Below, piece after piece: positions 1 through 8,311 of a DNA stretch of 50,866 nt. Under the pieces are notes generated by a model. The model searched no databases, was not told where the DNA came from, and saw nothing but the letters and a program-made list of their open reading frames with translations. Every line of letters starts with the position of its first letter. Position 1 is the stretch's first letter. The position numbers were made by a program, and so were the translations under genes. The stretch is from Sphingomonadaceae bacterium (GTDB lineage: Bacteria; Pseudomonadota; Alphaproteobacteria; Sphingomonadales; Sphingomonadaceae): NCBI GenBank assembly GCA_947463325.1, contig CANHQT010000014.1:1-50866 (forward strand). Reading direction: 5' to 3'.

Positions 1-579
1 GCGCAGATAGGCGGCAATCGCTTCGCCATGGCCGATGCCGCCGGCCACGAAAACCGGCACCTCGTCCTTGAGGACGGGCAGGATTTCCTGCGCCAATACG
101 CTGGTTGAAACCGGGCCGATATGCCCGCCCGCCTCTGTGCCTTCGATGATCAGCGCATCCACCCCGTGGCGGATCAGCCGCTTGCCCATGACAATGGTTG
201 GCGCAAAGGCGAGCAGCTTGGCGCCCGTTGCCTTGATCGCTTCCACGGAACCGGCTGGCGGCAGTCCGCCTGCCAGCACAATGTGGCTGACCCCATGCCG
301 GCCGCAGGTTGCGATCAGCTCATTCAGCGCCGGATGCATGGTGATCAGATTGACGCCAAACGGCCGGTCGGTCAGCGCGCGTGTCGCGGCAATCTCGGCA
401 TCGAGCAGCTCTGGCGTCATCGCCCCGCAGGCGATCACGCCGAACCCCCCGGCATTGCTGATCGCGGAGACGAGGTTGCGCTCGCTCACCCAGCTCATCG
501 CGCCGCCGAGAATGGCAAGCTCGCTGCCGAGCAATGTGGTGCCGCGCGCCATTGCGGCGGAAAGGTGGTGCGTGGTCAT
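1..579 (-). CDS. Nitronate monooxygenase, 3' end cut by window edge
   Basis: FMN-dependent enzyme of the nitronate monooxygenase / 2-nitropropane dioxygenase family, which oxidises alkyl nitronates in the cytoplasm. The 193 visible codons start at an ATG (577-579) and give the N-terminal half or more of a TIM barrel: a start-proximal LAILGGAMSWVSE strand, an SNAGGFGVIACG phosphate/flavin loop, a GVNLITM strand, and the family signature GTEAGGHIG whose His is the catalytic base. The reading frame is open to base 1, so the C-terminus lies outside the window; family members are usually 320-360 residues. It lies 11 nt downstream of lysC on the same strand and is probably co-transcribed with it. 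Some related TIM-barrel proteins act as enoyl reductases (FabK), so the exact substrate is inferred. Confidence 0.88.
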   Translation of the reverse strand, partial: MTTHHLSAAMARGTTLLGSELAILGGAMSWVSERNLVSAISNAGGFGVIACGAMTPELLDAEIAATRALTDRPFGVNLITMHPALNELIATCGRHGVSHIVLAGGLPPAGSVEAIKATGAKLLAFAPTIVMGKRLIRHGVDALIIEGTEAGGHIGPVSTSVLAQEILPVLKDEVPVFVAGGIGHGEAIAAYLR

Positions 580-590
580 TGCCGCGGCCC

Positions 591-1847
591 TCAGGCCGCT
601 TCCTCCGCGTCGAGGCCATAGGCGGTGTGCAGCACGCGCACGGCAAGCTCGGTGTAATCTTCTTCGATGAGGACGCTGACCTTGATCTCGCTGGTGGAAA
701 TCGCCTGGATGTTGATGCCGCGCGCGGCGAGCGCTTCGAACATGGTCGCCGCGACACCGGCATGGCTCTTCATGCCGACGCCGACCACGCTCACCTTGGC
801 CACGCCGCTTTCATGCAGCAGCCGGTTGTAACCGATGCTGTCCTTCCCGCCTTCGAGGATCTCGAGGCTGCGGGCGAGGTCAGCGCGCGGCACAGTGAAG
901 GTGACGTCGGTCTCGCCCTTTTCGCGCCCGACATTCTGGATGATCATGTCGACATTGATCGCCGCGTCGGCGAGCGGCTTAAAGATCGTCGCCACTGCGC
1001 CCGGCCGGTCGGGTACGCGTGTCAGGATGATCTTCGCCTCATTCTTGTCATAGGCGATGCCGGTGATCAGCTGGCGTTCCATCTTGAGTTCCTCGATTTC
1101 CTCGTCGCTGACGATCAGGGTTCCGGCCTTAGGCGCTTGGCCGGGTTCGACAAAGCTGGACAGCACCTGCACCCTTACGCCCATCTTCATGGCGAGCCCG
1201 ACGGATCGGGTCTGAAGCACTTTGGCGCCGACGCTGGCCAGTTCCAGCATCTCTTCATAGGTCACATAGTCGAGCTTGCGCGCGCGGGAAACGATGCGCG
1301 GATCGGTGGTGTAGACGCCGTCGACATCCGTATAGATATCGCACCGGTCGGCCTTCACCGCCGCTGCTACCGCGACCGCGCTGGTGTCTGATCCGCCGCG
1401 CCCCAGCGTTGAAACGCGCCCGTCCTCCATCATCCCCTGAAAACCGGGGATGACCGCAACCTGGCCGCTTTTCATCGCTGCGATCAGCGCGTCGGTTTCG
1501 ATCTCGGTGATGCGCGCTTTGGCGTGCGTCTCGATGGTGCGGATGGGGAGCTGCCAGCCAAGCCAGCTGCGCGCCGGTACACCCATGGCCTGCAGTGTGA
1601 GCGCCAGCAGGCCGGACGTTACCTGCTCGCCAGAGGCGACCACCACGTCATACTCCGCCTCGTCATACAGCGGATTGGCTTCACGGCAGAATTGCACCAG
1701 CCGGTCGGTTTCGCCAGCCATGGCGGAAACCACCACCGCCACTTCATTGCCCGCCTCGACCTCGCGCTTGACCAGCGCCGCCACGGTACGAATCCGCTCG
1801 GTACCCGCCATGGAGGTTCCGCCGAATTTCATCACGATCCGGGCCAT
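591..1847 (-). CDS. lysC: Aspartate kinase
   Basis: Aspartokinase phosphorylates L-aspartate with ATP, the first step to lysine, methionine, threonine and diaminopimelate. The 418-residue protein has the N-terminal KFGGTS motif (residues 7-12), the amino-acid-kinase fold to about residue 245 with the GRGGSDTSAV nucleotide loop and the DVDGVYTTDPR segment, then two ACT regulatory domains (about 260-330 and 345-410). This monofunctional length and domain order match bacterial LysC enzymes that are feedback-inhibited by lysine and/or threonine; the effector cannot be read from sequence. The start is an ATG. The nitronate monooxygenase gene follows after 11 nt. In LysC of other bacteria an internal start often makes a separate ACT-only beta subunit; this was not tested here. 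Confidence 0.97.
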   Translation of the reverse strand: MARIVMKFGGTSMAGTERIRTVAALVKREVEAGNEVAVVVSAMAGETDRLVQFCREANPLYDEAEYDVVVASGEQVTSGLLALTLQAMGVPARSWLGWQLPIRTIETHAKARITEIETDALIAAMKSGQVAVIPGFQGMMEDGRVSTLGRGGSDTSAVAVAAAVKADRCDIYTDVDGVYTTDPRIVSRARKLDYVTYEEMLELASVGAKVLQTRSVGLAMKMGVRVQVLSSFVEPGQAPKAGTLIVSDEEIEELKMERQLITGIAYDKNEAKIILTRVPDRPGAVATIFKPLADAAINVDMIIQNVGREKGETDVTFTVPRADLARSLEILEGGKDSIGYNRLLHESGVAKVSVVGVGMKSHAGVAATMFEALAARGINIQAISTSEIKVSVLIEEDYTELAVRVLHTAYGLDAEEAA

Positions 1848-1991
1848 GTCGAGACGTCTTCCCTTGATGGTTTCAGCGGTAACAATCGCGCATTTCCGCG
1901 ATCTTCCGCTCGGCGCGGCTGTTAGGCGGCAGGGCAGGCAATGGCAAGCAGGGAGTGACCCGGTCGCCCGCCATGCCCTGGCAGTGGCTCG

Positions 1992-3446
1992 TCAGAACAG
2001 GCCGGGCACCTCGCGCTGCGGCGCTGTCGGCGCGTCGGGCTGGAGCAGCTCGGTCCTTCCGGTCATGAACGCGCCCGGTTCGGCAGAGGCGATGGCGCTG
2101 TCCCGGACCGCGCTGATCGCATTGCACGGTCGGCCGGCGAGGAAGTCGATCGCGGTGCGGATCGATGCCTCGTTAGCGTTGCCCAGCGGGGTGAAGAAAT
2201 CATCCGCTGCGCGGCAGGTGCGCGGCATCTTGCTCGCCATGCCGGTGTAATAGTCGCTCTGGCCTGTGGCATTGCCGGTCGCAAAGGCGACAACGCGCAT
2301 CCGGTCGTCGCACACGCTACGGTCGATGGCGACCTGACCCACCGGCTTGCCGAAGGTGTTGGTACCGATCAGGGCGACATTGGCGCCCAGATAGGGGATG
2401 GCGCTGTTCATGATCATTTCGCTCGCCGAAGCGCTCGATCCCGTGCCGATAAAGGCGATTTTCACCGGAGCCACCGAATTGGCGGTGGACTGGAAGAAAT
2501 GCGTGTCGTTGTTGCTTGCCTTTTCCGGGCGATAGGTGGTGCGTGACCACACGTCGCTGCTCGTGCGGTTGCGGCCGAGCAGATCGCCGATCAACTCCGC
2601 CGTCGCGACGAGCCCGCCGCCATTATAGCGCACATCAATGATGAATTCGGTGATGCCGGCATTGCGGAAGGAAAGGAAAGCATCGCGCAGCGGCTGGTTC
2701 GCCGAGGAGATGAAAGTGCGCAGGTTGATATAACCAATTTGCTTCGCGCCATCATTCAGGATGCGCGTGCCATAGCGCGTGCTGACGGGGAGCAGGTTGA
2801 AGTCGGCCTTGGCGACCTGCACAGTGCGCGTTCCTGTCGGGCCGCTCACGCGCAGCACGCGGGTAACGCCGGCCGTGCTCGGCCCCAGTGCGTTGGTGAC
2901 GCCGCTGGTACCTTCGGCCGCGATGATGTCGCTCACCAGTCGCAGGTTCGATGCATCGGTCCCGATCGCCAGAATTTCGTCGCCGCGGTCAATGCCGGCG
3001 GTCAGGGCAGGCGCATTCTCGAACGCTTCGATAATGATCGTCCGGCGCGCGGCGGTGTCATAGCCCAGCCGGAAACCGAAACCTGCGCTCGATCCGCTGG
3101 CGAGGAAGGCATTCTCCTGCTGGATCGACGTCACATAGGTAAAGAACCGGTCCTTGCTTGCCGCGCGCGCCGGCGCGACCAGCGCGTCGATATAGCTGTC
3201 GATGGTCGAATGTGCCGATGGGCTCACGCTGGTGTTGAGGTCGCCCGGAAACAGATACCATTCCTGCAGTACGGACAGCGCCCAAGCCTGGCGCTGCGCC
3301 AATGTGCAGGATCCGGTCGGCGTGGGTGTCGGCGTCGGTGTCGGCAAGGTGATGGTGCGGTCATCGCCGCTGCCTCCCCCGCCACCGCATCCGGCAAGAA
3401 TCATCGATAGGGCAACGAGGCTGGCGGTAGCACGGCGCAGGGGCAA
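1992..3446 (-). CDS. S41-family C-terminal processing peptidase, probable lipoprotein
   Basis: Serine protease of the S41 (tail-specific/Ctp) family, probably anchored in the outer or inner membrane as a lipoprotein facing the periplasm. I place the start at a TTG (3444-3446) because it gives a compact lipoprotein signal ending in the lipobox LAGC at residue 20 and has a GGAG box upstream; a GTG at 3497 would add 17 residues. After the Cys come a Gly-rich linker and a Pro-Thr repeat (about 3312-3345), then a PDZ-like region (AGFGFRLGY through DRGDEILAIG). The S41 core follows with RYNGGGL, the nucleophile in SSASASE and the general-base Lys in FGKPVGQ. With this start it has 484 residues. It stands alone, reading toward lysC, 144 nt away. 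The substrate is unknown. Confidence 0.9.
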   Translation of the reverse strand: MPLRRATASLVALSMILAGCGGGGGSGDDRTITLPTPTPTPTPTGSCTLAQRQAWALSVLQEWYLFPGDLNTSVSPSAHSTIDSYIDALVAPARAASKDRFFTYVTSIQQENAFLASGSSAGFGFRLGYDTAARRTIIIEAFENAPALTAGIDRGDEILAIGTDASNLRLVSDIIAAEGTSGVTNALGPSTAGVTRVLRVSGPTGTRTVQVAKADFNLLPVSTRYGTRILNDGAKQIGYINLRTFISSANQPLRDAFLSFRNAGITEFIIDVRYNGGGLVATAELIGDLLGRNRTSSDVWSRTTYRPEKASNNDTHFFQSTANSVAPVKIAFIGTGSSASASEMIMNSAIPYLGANVALIGTNTFGKPVGQVAIDRSVCDDRMRVVAFATGNATGQSDYYTGMASKMPRTCRAADDFFTPLGNANEASIRTAIDFLAGRPCNAISAVRDSAIASAEPGAFMTGRTELLQPDAPTAPQREVPGLF

Positions 3447-3593
3447 GAGGTGGTCTCCGATCGGCAGGTCTAGGCATGAGCACCGAGAAATGCTCACGCC
3501 GCGCTGTCTAGGCGATGAACAGTAGGGAGGGAAAGATCAAAGAGTGGTTGCCAATCGCCGACATGACACATCGTCTGCGTCGTTCTGGGGGAG

Positions 3594-3669
3594 TGGTGCC
3601 CGGAGGCGGATTCGAACCACCGACACTGCGATTTTCAATCGCATGCTCTACCAACTGAGCTATCCGGGC
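3594..3669 (-). tRNA. tRNA-Phe (GAA anticodon)
   Basis: The minus strand folds as a canonical 76-nt tRNA. The acceptor stem GCCCGGA (3663-3669) pairs with TCCGGGC (3598-3604), followed by discriminator A and an encoded CCA (3594-3596). The D arm contains AGCTCAGTTGGTAGAGC and the T arm GGTTCGAATCC. The anticodon loop reads TTGAAAA within the stem GCGAT/ATCGC, giving anticodon GAA, phenylalanine. It lies about 90 nt downstream of yacG on the same strand, so it may be processed from the infA operon transcript or have its own promoter. tRNA genes are common phage and island integration sites, but no integrase or att duplication is visible here. Confidence 0.97.
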
Positions 3670-3756
3670 GCTCCGCCGGGGCATGGCCCCGTCGCGTTGG
3701 AGCCGCGCCTATAGGAGCGGCATCCGTCCCCTGTCCAGCCCCAATATCGCCGCTTG

Positions 3757-3948
3757 TCAGGGCGTGCCTTCGGGATCGTCGCCCTCATCCGCACCGGGTG
3801 GCACGGGGATCCGGTAATCCTCATCGAACCAGCCGTTGAGGTCGCGGTCGCGGCAGCCGCGCGAACAAAAGGGACGAAAGTCATGCACCGCCGACTTGCC
3901 GCACAGTGGGCAAGGGCGTGCCTTGATGGAAACTGGTTCAGCCGACAT
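3757..3948 (-). CDS. yacG: DNA gyrase inhibitor YacG, zinc-binding
   Basis: Small (63 aa) zinc-ribbon protein of the YacG family, which in E. coli binds GyrB and inhibits DNA gyrase. The four-Cys site is present as CPLCGK near residues 13-18 and FCSRGCRDRDL near 27-37, followed by the family signature NGWFDEDYRIP and a short acidic tail. Length is typical. Its ATG overlaps the end of the upstream RNase E/G-like gene by 11 nt, so the two are translationally coupled. Gyrase inhibition in this organism is inferred from family membership. Confidence 0.93.
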   Translation of the reverse strand: MSAEPVSIKARPCPLCGKSAVHDFRPFCSRGCRDRDLNGWFDEDYRIPVPPGADEGDDPEGTP

Positions 3949-4921
3949 CGCATGCTCCCATCTTCATCTCCGCTTCGGGGATCAGCACTGGCGGTCGACC
4001 GGTGCGGCGTCCCAGCGTCTCGGTCAGTGCCGGCCTCTCGATCAGCCATGCCGCCACTGCAGGGTGCAGCCGCAGCATCAACGGCCCACTGCCTTGCGCC
4101 CGTTCCGCCCGGCGCAGCGCCGCGAGGGCCGCGCTCTCCACTGGAGAAAATCGCTGCCGCTCGATCAGGCTCATGGCTGTGCGCGGGCGGATGATCTGCA
4201 TCAGCCCCCAGCCGTTGACGGCGGTCCGCTCAAACGGCCCTGTCATCGCCGCATCAAAGGCCTCAGCGGCGGCGATCCGCTCTGCCTTGCCGCCCAGGCC
4301 CGGCAGGTCGATGACGATAGAGCCGGTGATGTCGAATAGCCGCAGCGCTGCCGCTGCCGCCGTGCACCCCGCCGTCGCTAGTGCGGCGGGCGGCAGATCG
4401 CCGTCCACGTCGATCACGGTCATCGCGGCGGTCAGATCGATACGCAGCAATCCGCCGGCGAAGGGCACCAGCCCGCTCGCTGCGCTGTCCAGCATCTCGC
4501 TCCATCCGGCCGCTTCCAGTGCATCGCTATCAATGCTGCGTAACGGGCGGACGGGATGGCCGGTCTGCACGATCGCCTCGGCCAAAGTCGGTGCAGGGCA
4601 GGCTGCTTCACCCTCTTGTGCCGGACGCGCCAATGCCCGCTTGGTGAGGCCGCGTTCGGGCAAGGCGGTGCGTGTCACGCATACCAGCGCCTTCGCGCCT
4701 TCGCTCACCTGTGGCGCGGGGCGGCACAGCAATTCCTCGCCGCTGTCCGCGACCATCAGTGCCGCGCCTGCGACCGTGCCCGGCATCCGCCGTGCCTCGA
4801 TCACCGCGCTGGCCTGAAGCCCGTCACTGTCGCGTTCGATCCGCGCTTCGATGATGCGCCCCGCATCGGCCAATGCGGCGCGGCGTTCGCCGATCCCGTC
4901 CTCGATCAGCCATTCAGCCAT
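3938..4921 (-). CDS. Minimal RNase E/G-like ribonuclease
   Basis: Short (327 aa) member of the RNase E/G family of endoribonucleases that cut single-stranded RNA in rRNA maturation and mRNA decay. The start (ATG at 4919-4921) is fixed by an 8-nt overlap with maf, where ATGGCTGA serves both genes. The N-terminus ([16 protein letters not shown]) matches the first strand of RNase G. The S1-like part is poorly conserved. The catalytic region keeps both metal-binding aspartates in the right settings: IDVDGD (canonical IDVNSG, so Asn is replaced by Asp) and GSIVIDLPG. The CPxC zinc link and small domain of full-length RNase E/G (about 480 aa or more) are absent. Its place in the infA-maf-yacG operon supports a link to translation or RNA processing. 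Activity is inferred. Confidence 0.82.
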   Translation of the reverse strand: MAEWLIEDGIGERRAALADAGRIIEARIERDSDGLQASAVIEARRMPGTVAGAALMVADSGEELLCRPAPQVSEGAKALVCVTRTALPERGLTKRALARPAQEGEAACPAPTLAEAIVQTGHPVRPLRSIDSDALEAAGWSEMLDSAASGLVPFAGGLLRIDLTAAMTVIDVDGDLPPAALATAGCTAAAAALRLFDITGSIVIDLPGLGGKAERIAAAEAFDAAMTGPFERTAVNGWGLMQIIRPRTAMSLIERQRFSPVESAALAALRRAERAQGSGPLMLRLHPAVAAWLIERPALTETLGRRTGRPPVLIPEAEMKMGACDVG

Positions 4922-5507
4922 CGGTGATGACGCCGGTGGCGACCAGCAATGCGCGTGTCTCATGCAGCGGCAGGCCGACGATCCCGGAATAGCTGCCGCT
5001 CATCCAGCGCACGAATGCGCCAGCCTCGCCCTGGATGGCATAGCCCCCTGCTTTGCCGACGCCTTCGCCGGCTGCGGCATAGGCTGCAATCCGCTGTGCT
5101 GAAAGCGGGGCAAAGGCAACGATGCTCTCGCTCAACCGGTGCCGGATTGTGCCGTCCTGTGTGCGCGTTGCCACCGCCGTCAGCACCCGATGGCGCCTGC
5201 CGGACAGCAGCTTGAGGCATTCGGCAACCTCGGCTTCATCGGCAGCGCGCGGCAGGATGCGCCGACCCGCAGCGACCACCGTATCGCCGGACAGCGCCAC
5301 CTCGCCCGGATCGAGTGTGACCGCTTCCGCCTTCTCGCACGCCATGCGCACCGCATAGGCGCGGGGCAATTCGCCGGGGCGGGGGGTTTCGTCGATGTCA
5401 GGCGCAGCGACGCGATGGGGCGTTACCCCCAACTGGCCGAGCAGATCCCGCCGTCGGGGCGAGGTGGAGGCAAGTATAAGGCGCGGCGTCACGGCCGCAC
5501 GACTCAC
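4914..5507 (-). CDS. maf: Maf family nucleotide pyrophosphatase
   Basis: Maf/Ham1-fold house-cleaning enzyme that hydrolyses non-canonical nucleoside triphosphates (dTTP/UTP or modified pyrimidine nucleotides, depending on subtype). The 197-residue protein begins [14 protein letters not shown], which contains the SxxR substrate/phosphate motif. It continues with DIDETP, a central [11 protein letters not shown] (catalytic Asp) and C-terminal [12 protein letters not shown] and [11 protein letters not shown], all Maf hallmarks. The start is GTG at 5505-5507; the sequence GTGA is shared with the infA stop, a 4-nt coupling. It overlaps the next gene by 8 nt. The loop after SPRR and the position of Tyr/Gln in the YAIQG motif suggest the YhdE-like dTTP/UTP subtype, an inference. 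Confidence 0.94.
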   Translation of the reverse strand: MSRAAVTPRLILASTSPRRRDLLGQLGVTPHRVAAPDIDETPRPGELPRAYAVRMACEKAEAVTLDPGEVALSGDTVVAAGRRILPRAADEAEVAECLKLLSGRRHRVLTAVATRTQDGTIRHRLSESIVAFAPLSAQRIAAYAAAGEGVGKAGGYAIQGEAGAFVRWMSGSYSGIVGLPLHETRALLVATGVITDG

Positions 5508-5722
5508 TTGAAGCGGTAGGTGATGCGGCCCTTGGTCAGGTCATAGGGCGTCAGTTCGACCTGCACCTCGTCACCGACCAGCACGCGGATGCGGTTCTTG
5601 CGCATCTTGCCCGCGGTGTGGCCGAGGATTTCGTGGCCATTCTCGAGCTTCACGCGGAACATGGCATTGGGCAGCAGTTCGACCACCTGCCCACGCATTT
5701 CCAGCAATTCTTCCTTCGCCAT
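5504..5722 (-). CDS. infA: Translation initiation factor IF-1
   Basis: IF-1 binds the 30S ribosomal A site and works with IF-2 and IF-3 during initiation. The 72-residue product starts [11 protein letters not shown] and shows the complete single OB-fold: [20 protein letters not shown], then [18 protein letters not shown], and the family C-terminus [18 protein letters not shown]. The ATG at 5720-5722 is chosen because it gives the standard IF-1 length and N-terminus; an in-frame upstream extension has no counterpart in the family. It is the first gene of the infA-maf-RNase E/G-yacG operon, and its promoter must lie in the 277-nt gap before the S9 peptidase terminator. Confidence 0.98.
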   Translation of the reverse strand: MAKEELLEMRGQVVELLPNAMFRVKLENGHEILGHTAGKMRKNRIRVLVGDEVQVELTPYDLTKGRITYRFK

Positions 5723-5950
5723 TCGGCCTCGTCTGGTTGCGGCAGGGCGCACCTTTGCCCCCGCCCCTTGTGGCGCGGCGCATAGCGTCAATTACCTGCA
5801 ATGGAAAGGGGAAGGGCGCGCAGGGCCAGCCTGTCGCCGATCAGCGCGGCCTACATCCCCGCTTCGGCGCCAGCCGCATCGCGCCAGGCGTCAACGGCCA
5901 TCACGGCCGCTCCGCTATACCCCGCCTCTTTCATCGGCAGGAAAGCTAAC

Positions 5951-5979
5951 GCCCGGGAATGAACAATTCATTCCCGGGC
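5951..5979 (-). terminator. Strong hairpin between S9 peptidase and infA
   Basis: A perfect inverted repeat with 13-bp arms (5951-5963 and 5967-5979) around a 3-nt loop, 20 nt past the stop codon of the minus-strand S9 peptidase. No clear U-run follows on either strand, so it may act as a rho-independent-like terminator with weak tail, an mRNA 3'-end stabiliser, or a palindromic protein site. Confidence 0.5.
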
Positions 5980-5999
5980 GCTGATGCTTGTGGTGGATG

Positions 6000-8120
6000 T
6001 CAGTTGCGACGCGGCTGCGGACGCGGACCTTCCGGTACCAGCGCAACGGGCCGGTCGGTGTCGCTCTCGATATAGGCGGGGTTCCACCGCGTCAGCCAGC
6101 GTGCGGCACCCTCCAGCCATTCGGTATGCACATCGTCATAGTCGAGGTTGTGGGTGTTCTGGGGCTGCTCGATATATTCGAAGTCCACACCCTCGCGCTT
6201 GCCCGATGCGCGCAGACGCGACACCAGCGTACGGGCTTGGGCAACCGGCACGCGCGCATCGCGCACCCCGTGCACGATCAGGATCGGCGACCAGCGACCA
6301 TCGGTGTTGCGTGCCGGCGACACGGAGGACAGCTCCGCCGCGCCCTTGGCGAGATAGTTGCTGCCAAAGCTGCCCAGATAGCCGGCGTCAAAATCGCGCA
6401 TCATCGGCAGATCGTAAACGCCGGCACCGGCGATGGTGCAGCGATACTTCTCCGGATTGCGCTGCGCCGCGCGGGCGGAGGCATAGCCGCCGTAGGACCA
6501 GCCCATCATGCACACGCGATTGGGATCAATCGTGCCTTCCTGGGCCAGATGCGTGATCACATCGTCAAGATCATCCTGCATCCTGAGGCCAAAGCCATTG
6601 TCGCGGCCGATCTGCTGGAACCGGCGACCATAGCCGCCAGAGCCCCGGAAATTGGGCTGCACGACTACATAGCCCAGTTCTGCCATCGACTGCGCCCAGG
6701 CATCGTAGGTGACTTCATCGCGCGGACCGAAGGGGCCGCCATGGGTGATGATCACCAGCGGCAGATTGGTGCGCTGCGTGCGGTGGCGCGGCCAGGTCAT
6801 CACGGCCTCGATGCTCTCGCCATCGCTCGCGGTGTAGCGGAATGCCGACACGCGGTTCATTTCGGTCTGGCCGATATGGTTGAACACGTTGCCAAGCAGG
6901 CGGAGCTGACCCGACTGAGTGTCGAACATGTAAAATGCGCCCGGTTGATTCGGAGCGGCAGCATAGACGATGAACCGCTGACCGGCCTGATCGCGGCTGG
7001 TGATCTGGGCATTGCCTTGACCGAAGCTCTCGTCGAGGACGGTCTGCAGTTCGCTGTAGAAGGGATCAGTCCACACGTCCCGGCCGCGCTGCTCGGTCAC
7101 CGAAAATCCGGTCACTTCGCTACGGTCGAAATTGAAATTCACCCCGCCAACGTCATAGCCTTCGACCTGAAAGACCGGCTCGCCATATTCGAGCGTCGAC
7201 AGGTTGGCGCGATAGAGCCGGTGGTATCCACTCCTGTTGTCACGTACGATCGCGGTGTCACTATTGGGATCGATCCACAGGACATTGAGCCCGGCATCGG
7301 TAAACGACGGGTCGGACTCGTTGAACAGGGTGCGGAAATTCTCGCTCGCCGTGCGACGGTACATGACGCGGTTGCGACCGGAGTCGCGATCATAGCCGAT
7401 GCCAAGACGAATGACGCCGCGCGCGTCCGCAGCCCAGCTGCCGACTTCGACATTCTCGCGTTGCACGGTGGTGTAGCGGCCGGTGTTTACATCGACCTCT
7501 AGCACCTCGGGGCGCGTGAAGCTGCCGTCCCGGAAACCTGAACGCTGCAGCAGGATGGTGCCAGTCTCATGGTTGATGTGAAGGATCGTGCCAGCCGCAC
7601 CGCCCGAACCATCCCATGCCAGGCGCGTCATCTGGCGCGTGTTGATATTGTATGCGACCAACCGGGTCAGGTCAGACCGCTGGCCGAAGATGATCTCGCG
7701 CGATGCGAGCGTGAAGACGATCGTGTCATTGCCAACCCAGCGATATGCCGCAACCGTGCGATCGCCAGCGTCGCGATATTCGTTCATCGCAACGAAGAAA
7801 CTGGGCCGCGGATTGGGGCTGTTGAGGTCAAGCCAGGCCAGAAATTCCTGCCCTTCATTGGCCATGCGCACTGCAATCTTGGAACCGTCGGGCGACAATG
7901 CGGGCCCGCGCAGCGAAGGCACACGGCGAAACCAGCTGGTCGGTGCTGCGCCCACACCTGCGGTGATCTCTTGCCGCGCGCCGGTCAGCAGCAGCGGGGT
8001 CAGATTGCCCGTCACCACAATGTCGCGATTGGCTTGCGCAGCAACCGGTTGCGCCGGGGTGAAGGCAAAGGCGGCAAGGGCAATAGTGCCCACGCCGGCC
8101 AGCAGCTTGAATGTCTTCAT
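6000..8120 (-). CDS. Exported S9-family prolyl oligopeptidase / acylaminoacyl peptidase
   Basis: Periplasmic or secreted serine peptidase of family S9, with an N-terminal beta-propeller and a C-terminal alpha/beta-hydrolase domain that cleaves short peptides. The ATG at 8118-8120 (706 aa) gives a clean Sec signal peptide, MKTFKLLAGVGTIALAAFAF ending near AQA; an earlier in-frame start would put a charged stretch before it. The propeller spans about residues 50-420. The hydrolase domain begins at VIITHGGPFGP and has the nucleophile in GWSYGGYAS (about residue 540), the acid near GVRDARVPV and the His in NTHNLDYDD. It is a single gene between hairpins, with the hppA terminator upstream. Dipeptidyl versus acylaminoacyl specificity cannot be decided from sequence. 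Confidence 0.92.
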   Translation of the reverse strand: MKTFKLLAGVGTIALAAFAFTPAQPVAAQANRDIVVTGNLTPLLLTGARQEITAGVGAAPTSWFRRVPSLRGPALSPDGSKIAVRMANEGQEFLAWLDLNSPNPRPSFFVAMNEYRDAGDRTVAAYRWVGNDTIVFTLASREIIFGQRSDLTRLVAYNINTRQMTRLAWDGSGGAAGTILHINHETGTILLQRSGFRDGSFTRPEVLEVDVNTGRYTTVQRENVEVGSWAADARGVIRLGIGYDRDSGRNRVMYRRTASENFRTLFNESDPSFTDAGLNVLWIDPNSDTAIVRDNRSGYHRLYRANLSTLEYGEPVFQVEGYDVGGVNFNFDRSEVTGFSVTEQRGRDVWTDPFYSELQTVLDESFGQGNAQITSRDQAGQRFIVYAAAPNQPGAFYMFDTQSGQLRLLGNVFNHIGQTEMNRVSAFRYTASDGESIEAVMTWPRHRTQRTNLPLVIITHGGPFGPRDEVTYDAWAQSMAELGYVVVQPNFRGSGGYGRRFQQIGRDNGFGLRMQDDLDDVITHLAQEGTIDPNRVCMMGWSYGGYASARAAQRNPEKYRCTIAGAGVYDLPMMRDFDAGYLGSFGSNYLAKGAAELSSVSPARNTDGRWSPILIVHGVRDARVPVAQARTLVSRLRASGKREGVDFEYIEQPQNTHNLDYDDVHTEWLEGAARWLTRWNPAYIESDTDRPVALVPEGPRPQPRRN

Positions 8121-8250
8121 GTCTTTGGCATCCCGAGTTTTTTTGTTTGGGGGGTCTTTCCGCAAGGCGAAGAGCTATCGACTCATTTCGTCCCCTGCAA
8201 GCGGACAAAAGACCATGCCGGTCACACCGGCCGGCGCCCTGATCAGCGGG

Positions 8251-8284
8251 CAAAGAAAAACCCCGCCGGATCGCTCCGGCGGGG
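8251..8284 (-). terminator. Rho-independent terminator of hppA
   Basis: GC-rich hairpin with 10-bp arms (8261-8270 and 8275-8284) and a 4-nt loop. On the minus strand it is followed by a U-rich tail (complement of AAAGAAAAA at 8252-8260). It starts 28 nt after the hppA stop codon, so it ends the hppA transcript. Confidence 0.9.
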
Positions 8285-8311
8285 CTTTCTCGTGCCTTGC
8301 GGCGCTTATGC

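Noticed and set aside
534..1391. Long plus-strand open frame opposite lysC (285 codons), and many similar frames opposite hppA, hisD, thiL and the acyl-CoA genes
   Set aside because: These are mirror frames of high-GC coding genes. Their translations are rich in Arg, His and Asp with no domain, and the opposite frame has strong motifs.
3594..3669. tRNA-Phe as an integration site for a mobile island
   Set aside because: No integrase, no duplicated tRNA end and no compositional shift next to it. The A/T-richer region lies 19 kb away and has no link to it.
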